Assembly (NCBI RefSeq): GCF_039655865.1
Contig: NZ_JBBYXL010000004.1
Span: forward strand, 399,267-463,266
Direction of reading: 5' to 3'
Length of the DNA: 64,000 nucleotides
Source of the DNA: Prosthecobacter sp. SYSU 5D2
Lineage (GTDB): Bacteria > Verrucomicrobiota > Verrucomicrobiia > Verrucomicrobiales > Verrucomicrobiaceae
Part shown: positions 28,606 to 36,562 of the stretch, piece by piece
Numbering within the stretch: the first letter of the stretch is position 1
How the letters are laid out: the number at the start of each line of letters is the position of its first letter
Notes under the pieces: generated by a model
The model's input: only the letters and a program-made list of their open reading frames with translations
Databases searched by the model: none
Told to the model about the DNA's origin: nothing
Position numbers and translations under genes: made by a program

Positions 28606-29337
28606 TTATGGTTTGGCGAAATCTGCCTCCACCCTCATGCCGGCCTTGAGGCGGAGGTCCGCATTGTCCACGCGCAGCTTGACCCGGTAGAGGCCGCTTT
28701 CCGCATCCAGCCGGGGATCGAGGAAAACGACTTCGCCAGTGATCTCGCCCGGCTCGGGCAAAGAGGGGACCAGGAGCTTTTTTTGATCTCCCATTTTCAA
28801 ATTCAGCGCCTGGGCGGGCTCCAGATAAAACTGCGCTTCCACCTGGCGAATGTGGACGATTTGCAGCAGCACTTCATGAAGCTGCACGGCCTCACCCGGC
28901 TCCTTGCCCCGGCTGACGACGACGCCTTGCAGCGGGGCGGTAAGCGTCTTTTGCTTCACCCTCACGACGGCGGCATCCCGCTGGATGCGGGCCAGGTCAT
29001 GCTCAATGCTTTTGCGCAGCGCTTCCTCGCGGGTGCCGATGTTTTCCTTGAGCAGCTTTTGCGCGGCTTCGTGATCAAACTTGGCTTTCTCCAACACCTT
29101 TTCCGCGCGCTCGACATCCAGCTTTTCCAAGTCATCAACGAGATGGACGAGGGGCTGGCCGGACTCGACGGTATCGCCTTCATCCACCAGGATCTCACGG
29201 ACCAGGCCTTCCACCGGAGTGCCAACTTTGACCTCATGCAGGGGCAGAATGAGACCAGGCACCACACCGGCCTGGACAACTGTGGCAAGCATTACCAGCG
29301 GCAGACAGATGCGGAGTGTGGAGAAGAAAAGACGCAT
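28606..29337 (-). CDS. HlyD/RND-type periplasmic adaptor protein
   Basis: The 243-residue exported protein starts MRLFFSTLRICLPLVMLATV, a signal peptide. It has a lipoyl half (LPLHEVKVGTPVEGLVREI), a coiled-coil hairpin (about 60-120), the second lipoyl half (LTAPLQGVVVSRGKEPGEAV) and a short barrel ending in LRLKAGMRVEADF. It is shorter than standard adaptors because the C-terminal membrane-proximal domain is missing. The next gene carries a similar domain fused to an M50 protease, 7 bp on. The two probably build one envelope-spanning assembly. The ATG at 29337 is preferred over one 39 bp upstream because it starts the signal peptide. Confidence 0.8.
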   Translation of the reverse strand: MRLFFSTLRICLPLVMLATVVQAGVVPGLILPLHEVKVGTPVEGLVREILVDEGDTVESGQPLVHLVDDLEKLDVERAEKVLEKAKFDHEAAQKLLKENIGTREEALRKSIEHDLARIQRDAAVVRVKQKTLTAPLQGVVVSRGKEPGEAVQLHEVLLQIVHIRQVEAQFYLEPAQALNLKMGDQKKLLVPSLPEPGEITGEVVFLDPRLDAESGLYRVKLRVDNADLRLKAGMRVEADFAKP

Positions 29338-29440
29338 TTGTGACAATAAGATACGCGACAGTGTCCCGATATGCATGCGTCTTGCACGTGTAAAATGGAG
29401 ATGGATTTGGCAATCGCCAAAGCTCGTCTAAGATCGCCGC

Positions 29441-31294
29441 ATGAAACCCGCTCCTCCCGTGACATCTCCTGTGCTGCTCGGCATCGAGGGCGGCGGCACG
29501 CGGACAACGGTGCGGCTGGTGGATGGAACAGGCAGCACGTTGAAAGCCTTTCAGGCGCAGCCGGCGGTGCTCTCCCTGATGACCGACCGGGAACTGCGCT
29601 GGCACTTGCGGGACATCGCGGGGCGGCTGCCGCTCAAGCCCGAGGCCATCGGCATCGGACTCGCCGGAGCGCGGACGGCGGCGGACCAGGAGCGTCTGCG
29701 GCGGGCCACGGTGAGGGTGTGGCCGGGGATCCCCTGCGTGGCCACGAATGACCTGGAGACGGCGCTGGCAGCGGCTCCTGCACCAACCCAGGAGATACCG
29801 AGAGTGCTGGTGCTCAGCGGTACGGGTTCCTGCTGTTTTGGCCGGACACCGGATGGCCGCACGGCCAAAGTGGGCGGGCGCGGGCACATCATCGGAGACC
29901 GGGGCAGCGCCTGTGACATCGGCCTGCGTGCGCTGCGGGCGGTGATGGCAGACCTGGACCACCGGGGGCGCATGGGTCCGCTGGGGGCAGCGATGCTGAA
30001 TGCGCTGATGTTTAATGATCCCGACCAGCTCATCCCCTGGTCAGTCCATGCACCCAAGACGGAGATCGCCCAGCTTGCCATCACAGTCTTTGCCGTGGCG
30101 GAACAAAAGGATGCACTGGCCAAAAAGATCCTCAGTGATTCCGCTGCGATGCTGGCGGAGGATGCCTGTGCCTGCGCCAGCCAGCTTATGGAAGTGGGTG
30201 GGCCGATGGAGTTTATCCTCAATGGCGGCGTGATGCTGAGGAATCCTGGCTTCATGAAGGATGTGACGCGGCGTATCCGGGCCTGCTGGCCAAAAGCACA
30301 AGTGAGCCCGCTCAAAGGGCCGTCTGTCTTTGGCGCAGTGAACCTGGCGAGGGCGGCGTTTTCGAATGCCTCCCCTGCCCCGAGGCGCGTGACGCGAGAG
30401 ATCAAGGTAACTTCATCATCGTTGGAGCTTCCCGCTTCCATCGCAGACCTGGCGGTGCTGAAGGAATCCCCCACAGAGAAGCGCAATCCACGCTCCATGA
30501 AGCTGGATCGCTTGGGCATCGTCAAGGGCATCGAACTGATGCTAAGTGAGGATGCCCTGATCCCTGATGCCATCCTCAAAGAGAAGCGGGCGATCAGCCA
30601 GGTGGTGGCGCAGGTGGTGCGGGCATTTGAAAACGGAGGCCGTCTTTTTTATGCCGGTGCAGGCACCAGCGGCAGGCTGGGGGTGCTGGATGCGAGCGAG
30701 ATCCCGCCCACCTTCCGTGCGCCCAGGGAGCAGGTCCAAGGGATCATTGCAGGCGGGCGGCAGGCATTGTGGAGTGCTGTGGAAGGCGCGGAAGATGATG
30801 CGCAGGCCGGGGCCACGGCGATGAAGCATCGCCAGCTAGGCCGGGACGATGTGCTTCTTGGCATCGCGGCCAGCGGCCGGACGCCCTTTGTGTGGGGAGC
30901 CATTCATGAGGCCAATGAGCGTGGCGCTTTCACGGCCCTGCTTTGTTTTAACCCGGCCATCCGCACAGCGACAAAGAAGATCCCTCACGACGCCTGGAAA
31001 CCGAAGGTGCTCATCATCCCCAATGTGGGTCCGGAAGTACTCACCGGCTCCACCCGGCTGAAATCCGGCACCGCGACGAAACTGGTGCTCAACCTCATCA
31101 CCACCCTGGCCATGACCCAGGTGGGCAAGGTGATCAGCAACCTGATGGTGGACCTAAACCCTTCGAATGTGAAGTTGCGTGACCGTGCCCTGCGCATCCT
31201 GGCGGAGCTGACGGGATGCAGCCAGGACGAGTCAAGGGCGGCGCTGCAAGCAACGGGCTGGCAGGTGAAGGAGGCTTATGAGAGGCTGAAGTGA
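29441..31294 (+). CDS. murQ: Fusion of a BadF/BadG-type sugar kinase and N-acetylmuramic acid 6-phosphate etherase
   Basis: The 617-residue protein joins two enzymes. Residues 1-310 are a BadF/BadG ATPase-type kinase: LLGIEGGGTRTTVRLVDGTG, then VLVLSGTGSCCFGR, GHIIGDRGSACDIGLRA and FILNGGVMLRN. Residues about 342-617 are MurQ: SPTEKRNPRSMKLDRLGIVK, YAGAGTSGRLGVLDASEIPP with the catalytic-type Glu420, and the VEGAED stretch at 447-452. MurK kinases of this family phosphorylate MurNAc and GlcNAc. MurQ then removes lactate from MurNAc-6-phosphate to give GlcNAc-6-phosphate. One polypeptide would thus do both recycling steps without a PTS transporter. The kinase specificity is inferred from the fusion. 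The symbol refers to the etherase half. Confidence 0.88.
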   Translation: MKPAPPVTSPVLLGIEGGGTRTTVRLVDGTGSTLKAFQAQPAVLSLMTDRELRWHLRDIAGRLPLKPEAIGIGLAGARTAADQERLRRATVRVWPGIPCVATNDLETALAAAPAPTQEIPRVLVLSGTGSCCFGRTPDGRTAKVGGRGHIIGDRGSACDIGLRALRAVMADLDHRGRMGPLGAAMLNALMFNDPDQLIPWSVHAPKTEIAQLAITVFAVAEQKDALAKKILSDSAAMLAEDACACASQLMEVGGPMEFILNGGVMLRNPGFMKDVTRRIRACWPKAQVSPLKGPSVFGAVNLARAAFSNASPAPRRVTREIKVTSSSLELPASIADLAVLKESPTEKRNPRSMKLDRLGIVKGIELMLSEDALIPDAILKEKRAISQVVAQVVRAFENGGRLFYAGAGTSGRLGVLDASEIPPTFRAPREQVQGIIAGGRQALWSAVEGAEDDAQAGATAMKHRQLGRDDVLLGIAASGRTPFVWGAIHEANERGAFTALLCFNPAIRTATKKIPHDAWKPKVLIIPNVGPEVLTGSTRLKSGTATKLVLNLITTLAMTQVGKVISNLMVDLNPSNVKLRDRALRILAELTGCSQDESRAALQATGWQVKEAYERLK

Positions 31295-31432
31295 TGCGGG
31301 CACTCTTGCCTGCAATTCTTTGATGCCCCTGGCTGTTCCTGATCTGCAAACACCTTTTTATTCCGGGCTGAACCTCAAGGTGTGTTTATCTCCATTGGCC
31401 TTCGTTGCAGGCAGGAGTGCCCGCATCACTTC
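31288..31432. repeat. 28-bp inverted repeat spanning both stop codons of a convergent gene pair
   Basis: The left arm (31288-31315) and the reverse complement of the right arm (31405-31432) match at 27 of 28 positions; both read GAAGTGATGCGGGCACTC then T or C then TGCCTGCAA. Each arm contains the last codon and TGA of one gene, the MurQ fusion on the left and the redox protein on the right. An inner weaker pair, AAACACCTT and AAGGTGTGTTT, lies in the 89-bp spacer. It may act as a bidirectional terminator or be the ends of a small element. Confidence 0.75.
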
Positions 31433-33444
31433 GCTGCCACATCCCGGTTGTTCGGTGTGTAGTATTCAAAGTAGCCGATCATCATTTCATCATAGGTCTG
31501 CTGGCCCCAGCGGACGTTTTTGGTGGGATCGGGGTTGGCGGGGTTGTTTTCGCTGTTGTCAAAAACGGCGGTGATTTTCACCTTGCTGCCTTTGGCCAGA
31601 AACTTGGGCACGGCGCAGTCATATCGTAGCTGCCAGTTGAAGTCATAACGGGGTATGTCCAGCAGGACTTCTCTCTCGCCGCCAGGAGGGGTGACCTCAA
31701 ACTTGAAGGCTTTACCGCGCACATGCATGTGGGCCATGAAGGCCATGACGTTCATGTCACGGGGCACCGTCTGCTCTTTCACCTCGATATGATTGCCCTC
31801 GCCAGCGGGGATGTTTAAACGTGGATGGGCGACAGCAGCAGTATGGACCACGTAACGTGGTTCCGCATTGGCAAAGACGAGGCCCATGCGGAGCTGGTCC
31901 TGAGTCTTTTTGCCATTGGGGGTGTAATGAATCTGAAAACTCACCGTGGCACCGGCGGGCAGCTTTTTGGCAAAGCCATCCGGCCAGACACGGGCGGCAT
32001 TTCCAGGTACATAGGCAGCCCAGTAACCTTCCGCTCCTTCACCCCGGTCGCGCACGTTGCTGCCTTTGGGATGCACCTGGACGATGACGTGGTGGACCAC
32101 ACTTCGGTCCGTGGGCATGATCTCGTATCCCTGCACCCAGCGGTCCTCCTCCAGGGTGGTGGTGGTGGTGACGAACTGATAAGGCATGACACCTTCGGCC
32201 TTGATGCTGACGGGTTTCGGGAGTTGCACAATCAGGTCCGGCTGGCCGATGGACCATTCTTCAGGAAACTGACGCGGCTTCGGCGCATCGGCGGGATTGC
32301 CCAGGGGACGGTCGCTGGCCAGCCAGGTGAGCAGATCCGTTTTATCCTGAGGAGAAAGAGAGACGTCATTCAGCCACGGGGAGTGCTGGCCGTCCGGCGG
32401 CGCGGCGGCGAACCAGGGTGGCATGACCCCGCGCTCCACCTGCTTGCGGATCATGCCTGCATTCTCAATAACATCCTCATAGCTCTCCAGGCTGAAAGGG
32501 CCAACGGCATCCTTGCGATGACACTCCACGCAGTTGGCCTGCAGGATTCGGGAGATCTGGTGATGATAAGTGACGGAGGTCTGGGCGATAGCGGCCTCTT
32601 TTTTGAAGTCCAGTTCGCAACCTGGTGCGGTGGTGGCGGCGATGGCCGGGACCTCGTTGCGCAGCATGGCGGCGATGGCATCGCGAAGATACGTCTTGTT
32701 AGGCTTGTCCTTGGAATAACCCAGTCCGTACTGGTCATTGACGGCACCACGATAGACGAGCGTGCGGGCGGCATCGAGAAGAAAGACCTCCGTGGTGGTG
32801 GTGGCGGCCAGTGTGGCGGTCAGCCGGCCCTCCGCATCATGGATGACGGGGGACTTCAGGCTGTGGACAGCGGTGAATTTTTGAATGTCCTCAATCGTTT
32901 CCGTGGCGACGGGACAGACGAGAAGCATGCGGATCTTTTTGGCGGCGGCATCCTTTTCCAAGCGCGCCAGTTCCGGCCCCAGCTTGCCACTGATGGGACA
33001 GGTGGCGCCGAAAAAGGCGAGGATGATGCCCTGCCCTTCCGCCAGATGCTGGCTGAATGGTTGCTCTTTGCCGCTGCTGTCTTTCAGCGTGAGATCCGGG
33101 ACGAGGTGGCCCACGCCATGCTCGGAGCCTTTTAAAATGACTGGTGCTTCCGTCAGGGCGGGATCTTCGCTGGCTGGTTTCACCGGGGTGGTGTCGGGCA
33201 CGGGCTCGCCTTTTTTGCGCAGTTTCAGCATGGCCTCAGTCGCCTCCGCCAGGGTGACGCTGCCGTTGCCGTCCTGGTCCAGAAAGCGCATCCAGCGGGG
33301 ATTCGTCACCTCATCCGCCGTCAGCAGGCCGTCTTCGTTTTTATCCAGGTTGTCGAAAGCCGCGATGCCGGTTTTAGCGGCAGCCGGCTGGCCGAGGAAA
33401 TTTCCCGAGACAAGGAGGGCTAAGAACAGAGGAGCGCGTTTCAT
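31426..33444 (-). CDS. Exported EF-hand / redoxin / heme c / copper-monooxygenase-like multidomain protein
   Basis: The 672-residue protein has a signal peptide and then four modules. Two EF-hand loops lie at residues 34-45 (DKNEDGLLTADE) and 56-67 (DQDGNGSVTLAE). A thioredoxin-like redoxin domain at 110-250 has a single active-site Cys149 in ATCPISGK, so the usual second cysteine is absent. A CVECH heme site follows at 305-309. The last third has paired histidines HH451-452, HYTP at His506 and HMH at 572-574. These resemble the copper ligands of the ascorbate-dependent type II monooxygenase fold (PHM/DBM). Calcium binding, electron transfer and copper chemistry in one periplasmic protein are inferred. 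Proteins of this build are known from PVC bacteria. Its substrate is unknown. Confidence 0.75.
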   Translation of the reverse strand: MKRAPLFLALLVSGNFLGQPAAAKTGIAAFDNLDKNEDGLLTADEVTNPRWMRFLDQDGNGSVTLAEATEAMLKLRKKGEPVPDTTPVKPASEDPALTEAPVILKGSEHGVGHLVPDLTLKDSSGKEQPFSQHLAEGQGIILAFFGATCPISGKLGPELARLEKDAAAKKIRMLLVCPVATETIEDIQKFTAVHSLKSPVIHDAEGRLTATLAATTTTEVFLLDAARTLVYRGAVNDQYGLGYSKDKPNKTYLRDAIAAMLRNEVPAIAATTAPGCELDFKKEAAIAQTSVTYHHQISRILQANCVECHRKDAVGPFSLESYEDVIENAGMIRKQVERGVMPPWFAAAPPDGQHSPWLNDVSLSPQDKTDLLTWLASDRPLGNPADAPKPRQFPEEWSIGQPDLIVQLPKPVSIKAEGVMPYQFVTTTTTLEEDRWVQGYEIMPTDRSVVHHVIVQVHPKGSNVRDRGEGAEGYWAAYVPGNAARVWPDGFAKKLPAGATVSFQIHYTPNGKKTQDQLRMGLVFANAEPRYVVHTAAVAHPRLNIPAGEGNHIEVKEQTVPRDMNVMAFMAHMHVRGKAFKFEVTPPGGEREVLLDIPRYDFNWQLRYDCAVPKFLAKGSKVKITAVFDNSENNPANPDPTKNVRWGQQTYDEMMIGYFEYYTPNNRDVAAK

Positions 33445-33503
33445 GCAATGCTGCTGGGTGACGGGAGCGCAGGAATTGTATGACAGGGGCGGATGTTTTT
33501 TGT

Positions 33504-34667
33504 TTATTTAGCTGGCGCGTTTTTAAAGCAATACATCATCCCGTCATCCGCACCAAAGAGCACATAGTCCCCCGCCACAGCGGGCGATGTTTTCACCGAG
33601 GCGCCGATTTCATACTGCCACAGCTCCTTGCCCTCCTTGAGATCCAGCGCATACACATAACCGTCATCGCTGCCAAACAAGGCCGCTTTCCCCGCGCAAA
33701 TCACCGCGCTGCTGTCCACACGCCCGCGGCAGCGGTATTCCCACAGCATGGTTCCCTTCACCCGGTCAATGGCATGGAAACGACGGTCGCGCCCGCCGAC
33801 AAACACCCCGTTTTCCCAGATCGCCGGCCCGGCATAAAATTCAAATTCCCGCTGCCCGTATTCCCAGATGAGCGCCCCGTCTTCCAGGTTATACGCCCCC
33901 ACGCGGCTGCCATAATGGGAAACATACACGACTCCGTCAGCAATGGCCACGTTGTTGCCAATGTAGGAGCCCACCTCGATCTGCCGCTTCTCCTCACCGG
34001 TCATCACATCATGCACGTGCAGCACGCTGTCACAGCCGCCAAAGACCACCACCCCATCCCCCACCGCCGCACCGCCATTGATGTAATAACCCGTCTCCGC
34101 CGCCCATTCCTTTTTCCCCGTCTTCGCATCCAGGCAATAGACGTTGTAGTCATAGCTGCCGATGAGGATTTTCTGCACCCCGGTTTTTGGATCGGTCCAG
34201 GTATTGGAGGCCGCATGGATCTCCGCATCCGTTTCGTACTTCCACACCTCCGCTCCAGTTTCCGCATTCCAGGCATAGACAAAACCATCCTGGCAGCCTG
34301 CCACCACCAGATCTCCTGCAAACGAGGCCGCACCATCAAAACCACCTTTGGCCGTCACCTCCCACTTCTTTTCACCCGTCGCCAGATCAAGAGCATAAAA
34401 CTTGCCGTCTTTGCACCCAGCATAAACTTTGGCATTACGCACCACCGCACTGCTAACCAGCATTTCCGCCTGCCCTTTGGGCTTCTCCTGCATCTTGAAC
34501 TGCCAGGCCAGTTCCAGTGGATAACGCAATTCCACTGCCGAGACCCCCGTCATCGCCTCATTGCCACGCGAATGGACCCAATCTCCCGCCGTCTGCCCTT
34601 TGATCTCAGCGCTCGAAAAGAAGGCAAACAGGGCGAAGGCACACAAGGGATGGAGAAGGAGCTTCAT
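33504..34667 (-). CDS. Exported PQQ-binding-like beta-propeller protein
   Basis: The 387-residue protein starts MKLLLHPLCAFALFAFFSSA, a signal peptide, and is then a chain of propeller blades. Each ends with a motif like GKFYALDLATGEKKWEV, GFVYAWNAETGAEVWKY or GYVYALDLKEGKELWQY. This is the PQQ/BamB-type repeat. There are about seven or eight blades and no other domain. It may bind protein partners, or a quinone cofactor; no catalytic residues can be assigned. The ATG at 34667 is chosen because it begins the signal peptide. It is divergent from the racemase-like gene. Confidence 0.82.
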   Translation of the reverse strand: MKLLLHPLCAFALFAFFSSAEIKGQTAGDWVHSRGNEAMTGVSAVELRYPLELAWQFKMQEKPKGQAEMLVSSAVVRNAKVYAGCKDGKFYALDLATGEKKWEVTAKGGFDGAASFAGDLVVAGCQDGFVYAWNAETGAEVWKYETDAEIHAASNTWTDPKTGVQKILIGSYDYNVYCLDAKTGKKEWAAETGYYINGGAAVGDGVVVFGGCDSVLHVHDVMTGEEKRQIEVGSYIGNNVAIADGVVYVSHYGSRVGAYNLEDGALIWEYGQREFEFYAGPAIWENGVFVGGRDRRFHAIDRVKGTMLWEYRCRGRVDSSAVICAGKAALFGSDDGYVYALDLKEGKELWQYEIGASVKTSPAVAGDYVLFGADDGMMYCFKNAPAK

Positions 34668-34831
34668 CGAAGACAAAAGAGGGCGCATAGGAATGAATAC
34701 GAGTAAACGGCCATGTCCGGCCGGATGTTCCAGGAACGTCCGTTCAAATGTCGGTTGGCAGAACATAGACAGACCTGTCTTTATATCCAACATTTATTGA
34801 CCGCCACCTTCTTTGCAGGTGTACTCCCGAC

Positions 34832-36112
34832 ATGAAACTTGGCTTCCTGTTATCCCTCAGCCTCAGCGCCTCGATGTTTGCCGCAGAGCCGCTGGTTGAA
34901 AACTTCATCAAACATGGAAAGGCTAACTCCGCAGGCACTGTCGCCTACAGTTACGATGCCTCGGTTTATTCACCGGATGCTGACCTCAAAGACCTGCCCA
35001 TCGGCGTCTTCGATTCCGGCATCGGCGGACTCACCGTTTTGGAAGCGATCCTGACATTGGATGCCTATCACAATGACACGCTAAACCCCGGCGCGGATGG
35101 ACGGCCTGATTTCGAGAATGAGCGCTTCATCTACTTTGGCGATCAGGCCAACATGCCCTACGGCAACTACTCCAGCGCTGGCAAAACCGACTACCTCCGG
35201 GAGCTGATTCTCAAAGACGCCACCTTTCTGCTGGGCCGCCGATGGTTCGACCCGAAGAGCCAGACCTTCCGCCAGGACAAGCCGCCGGTAAAAGCCGTGG
35301 TCATCGCGTGCAACACCGCCACAGCCTATGGAATCGAAGACATTAGGGCCATTTTTCAAGCCTGGAAGGTCCCGGTCAAAGTCGTCGGCGTGGTCGAAGC
35401 TGGAGCCCGTGGCGTGCAAGAATCCAGACCCGCAGCCTCCGGCAGCATCGGTGTGCTGGCCACCGTCGGCACCTGTGCCAGCGGAGCCTATCCGCGCGTC
35501 ATCGGCCAGACACTGGGCCTCGCAGGCAGACCCGTTCCCTCCATCACCCAGCAGGGCAGCATCGCCCTGGCTGGGGTCATTGAGGGCGATCCCGTCTTCA
35601 CGCAATCCGTCGGCGACTGCGCCTATGATGACATCCGCGCCCTGCTGGAGGCTCATCGCAAAACGGCCAATCCCCTTCCCCTCAGCACCCTGGTTCTCGG
35701 CTGCACCCATTTCCCCTTGGCCAAAGCCGAGCTCACCGCCGCACTGACCGCCCATCGCATGGACCCCGCCTTCAGCAGCCTCATCGCCCCCGAGGTCACT
35801 TTTGTGGATCCCGCCGAATGGACCGCCCGTGAGCTCTTCCGCACCCTCGCCTCCGCCCGCCTGCGTCGCCGCCCCCCGCCCACAGAACCCGATTTGTTCT
35901 ACCTCTCCTTCCCCAACCCGCTCAGAAAAAACCTCCCCCTCACCCCGGAAGGCGGTCTGGAAAAAGACTTCAAATACGGTCGCGAGACCGGTGCCCTGGA
36001 TCGCGAAGACACCGTCAATGCCCCCCTCCGTCGCGATGACCTCCCCGCCGTCGGCCGCAAGCTCGTCGAAGGCCGCCTGCCCGCCGTCTGGAAAAGCATG
36101 GGCAGCCGTTAG
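34832..36112 (+). CDS. Exported glutamate/aspartate racemase-family protein
   Basis: The 426-residue protein has the glutamate racemase fold: LPIGVFDSGIGGLTVLEAIL, FIYFGDQANMPYGNYSS, VVIACNTATAYG with Cys160, and LVLGCTHFPLAKAE with Cys291. Both catalytic cysteines are intact. Two things are odd. It begins MKLGFLLSLSLSASMFAAEP, a clear signal peptide, so it should leave the cytoplasm. It also has about 75 extra C-terminal residues rich in Arg and Pro. MurI proteins are about 260-280 residues and cytoplasmic. It may racemise an amino acid in the periplasm or have a new role. I give no gene symbol because the normal MurI is probably elsewhere. Confidence 0.8.
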   Translation: MKLGFLLSLSLSASMFAAEPLVENFIKHGKANSAGTVAYSYDASVYSPDADLKDLPIGVFDSGIGGLTVLEAILTLDAYHNDTLNPGADGRPDFENERFIYFGDQANMPYGNYSSAGKTDYLRELILKDATFLLGRRWFDPKSQTFRQDKPPVKAVVIACNTATAYGIEDIRAIFQAWKVPVKVVGVVEAGARGVQESRPAASGSIGVLATVGTCASGAYPRVIGQTLGLAGRPVPSITQQGSIALAGVIEGDPVFTQSVGDCAYDDIRALLEAHRKTANPLPLSTLVLGCTHFPLAKAELTAALTAHRMDPAFSSLIAPEVTFVDPAEWTARELFRTLASARLRRRPPPTEPDLFYLSFPNPLRKNLPLTPEGGLEKDFKYGRETGALDREDTVNAPLRRDDLPAVGRKLVEGRLPAVWKSMGSR

Positions 36113-36468
36113 TTTTTAGCCCGCTCGAGATTCAGCAACTGCCGCCGAAACTCATTGTTTTGAGCGACCAGCGCCTCCAGCAAATCCACCATCAGTTCCT
36201 GCCGGTCACGCTGACGTTGCCAGCCTTCTCCAAGGAAATAGAAAATAGCCATTCCCATCCAAAAATAAACATTCCATCCTAGGCGACCTTCAACCGCCAT
36301 GAAAATGGAAGCAATGGCAACGCTCGTGATTCCCGGAATGACATAGCGCCATCTTACTTCGCGTGGTGGTCTTTTAACGCGCATCAAAAGATCCGTGGCA
36401 CGTGGAACGACGATTTCCACATCCGCAACATTATCCAGATCCAAGATCGTATGGGAAGATTTTGTCAT
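36109..36468 (-). CDS. Small membrane protein of unknown function
   Basis: A 119-residue protein I do not recognise. It starts MTKSSHTILDLDNVADVEIV and has two membrane segments, about residues 41-59 and 63-80 (VIPGITSVAIASIFMAVEG and NVYFWMGMAIFYFLGEG). A basic/acidic helical C terminus follows. Its stop overlaps the racemase stop by 4 bp tail to tail. It lies downstream of the nucleoside transporter on the same strand, 95 bp away. No Shine-Dalgarno is visible, and longer in-frame starts exist. Confidence 0.5.
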   Translation of the reverse strand: MTKSSHTILDLDNVADVEIVVPRATDLLMRVKRPPREVRWRYVIPGITSVAIASIFMAVEGRLGWNVYFWMGMAIFYFLGEGWQRQRDRQELMVDLLEALVAQNNEFRRQLLNLERAKN

Positions 36469-36562
36469 AGCGACGATCAGCATCGCTAAGGGACAACAGA
36501 ATGAAAAGCAAAAATCCGGCAGAGCAAACTCCGCCGGATTTCCAAATGAAGCCTCTGTAATC

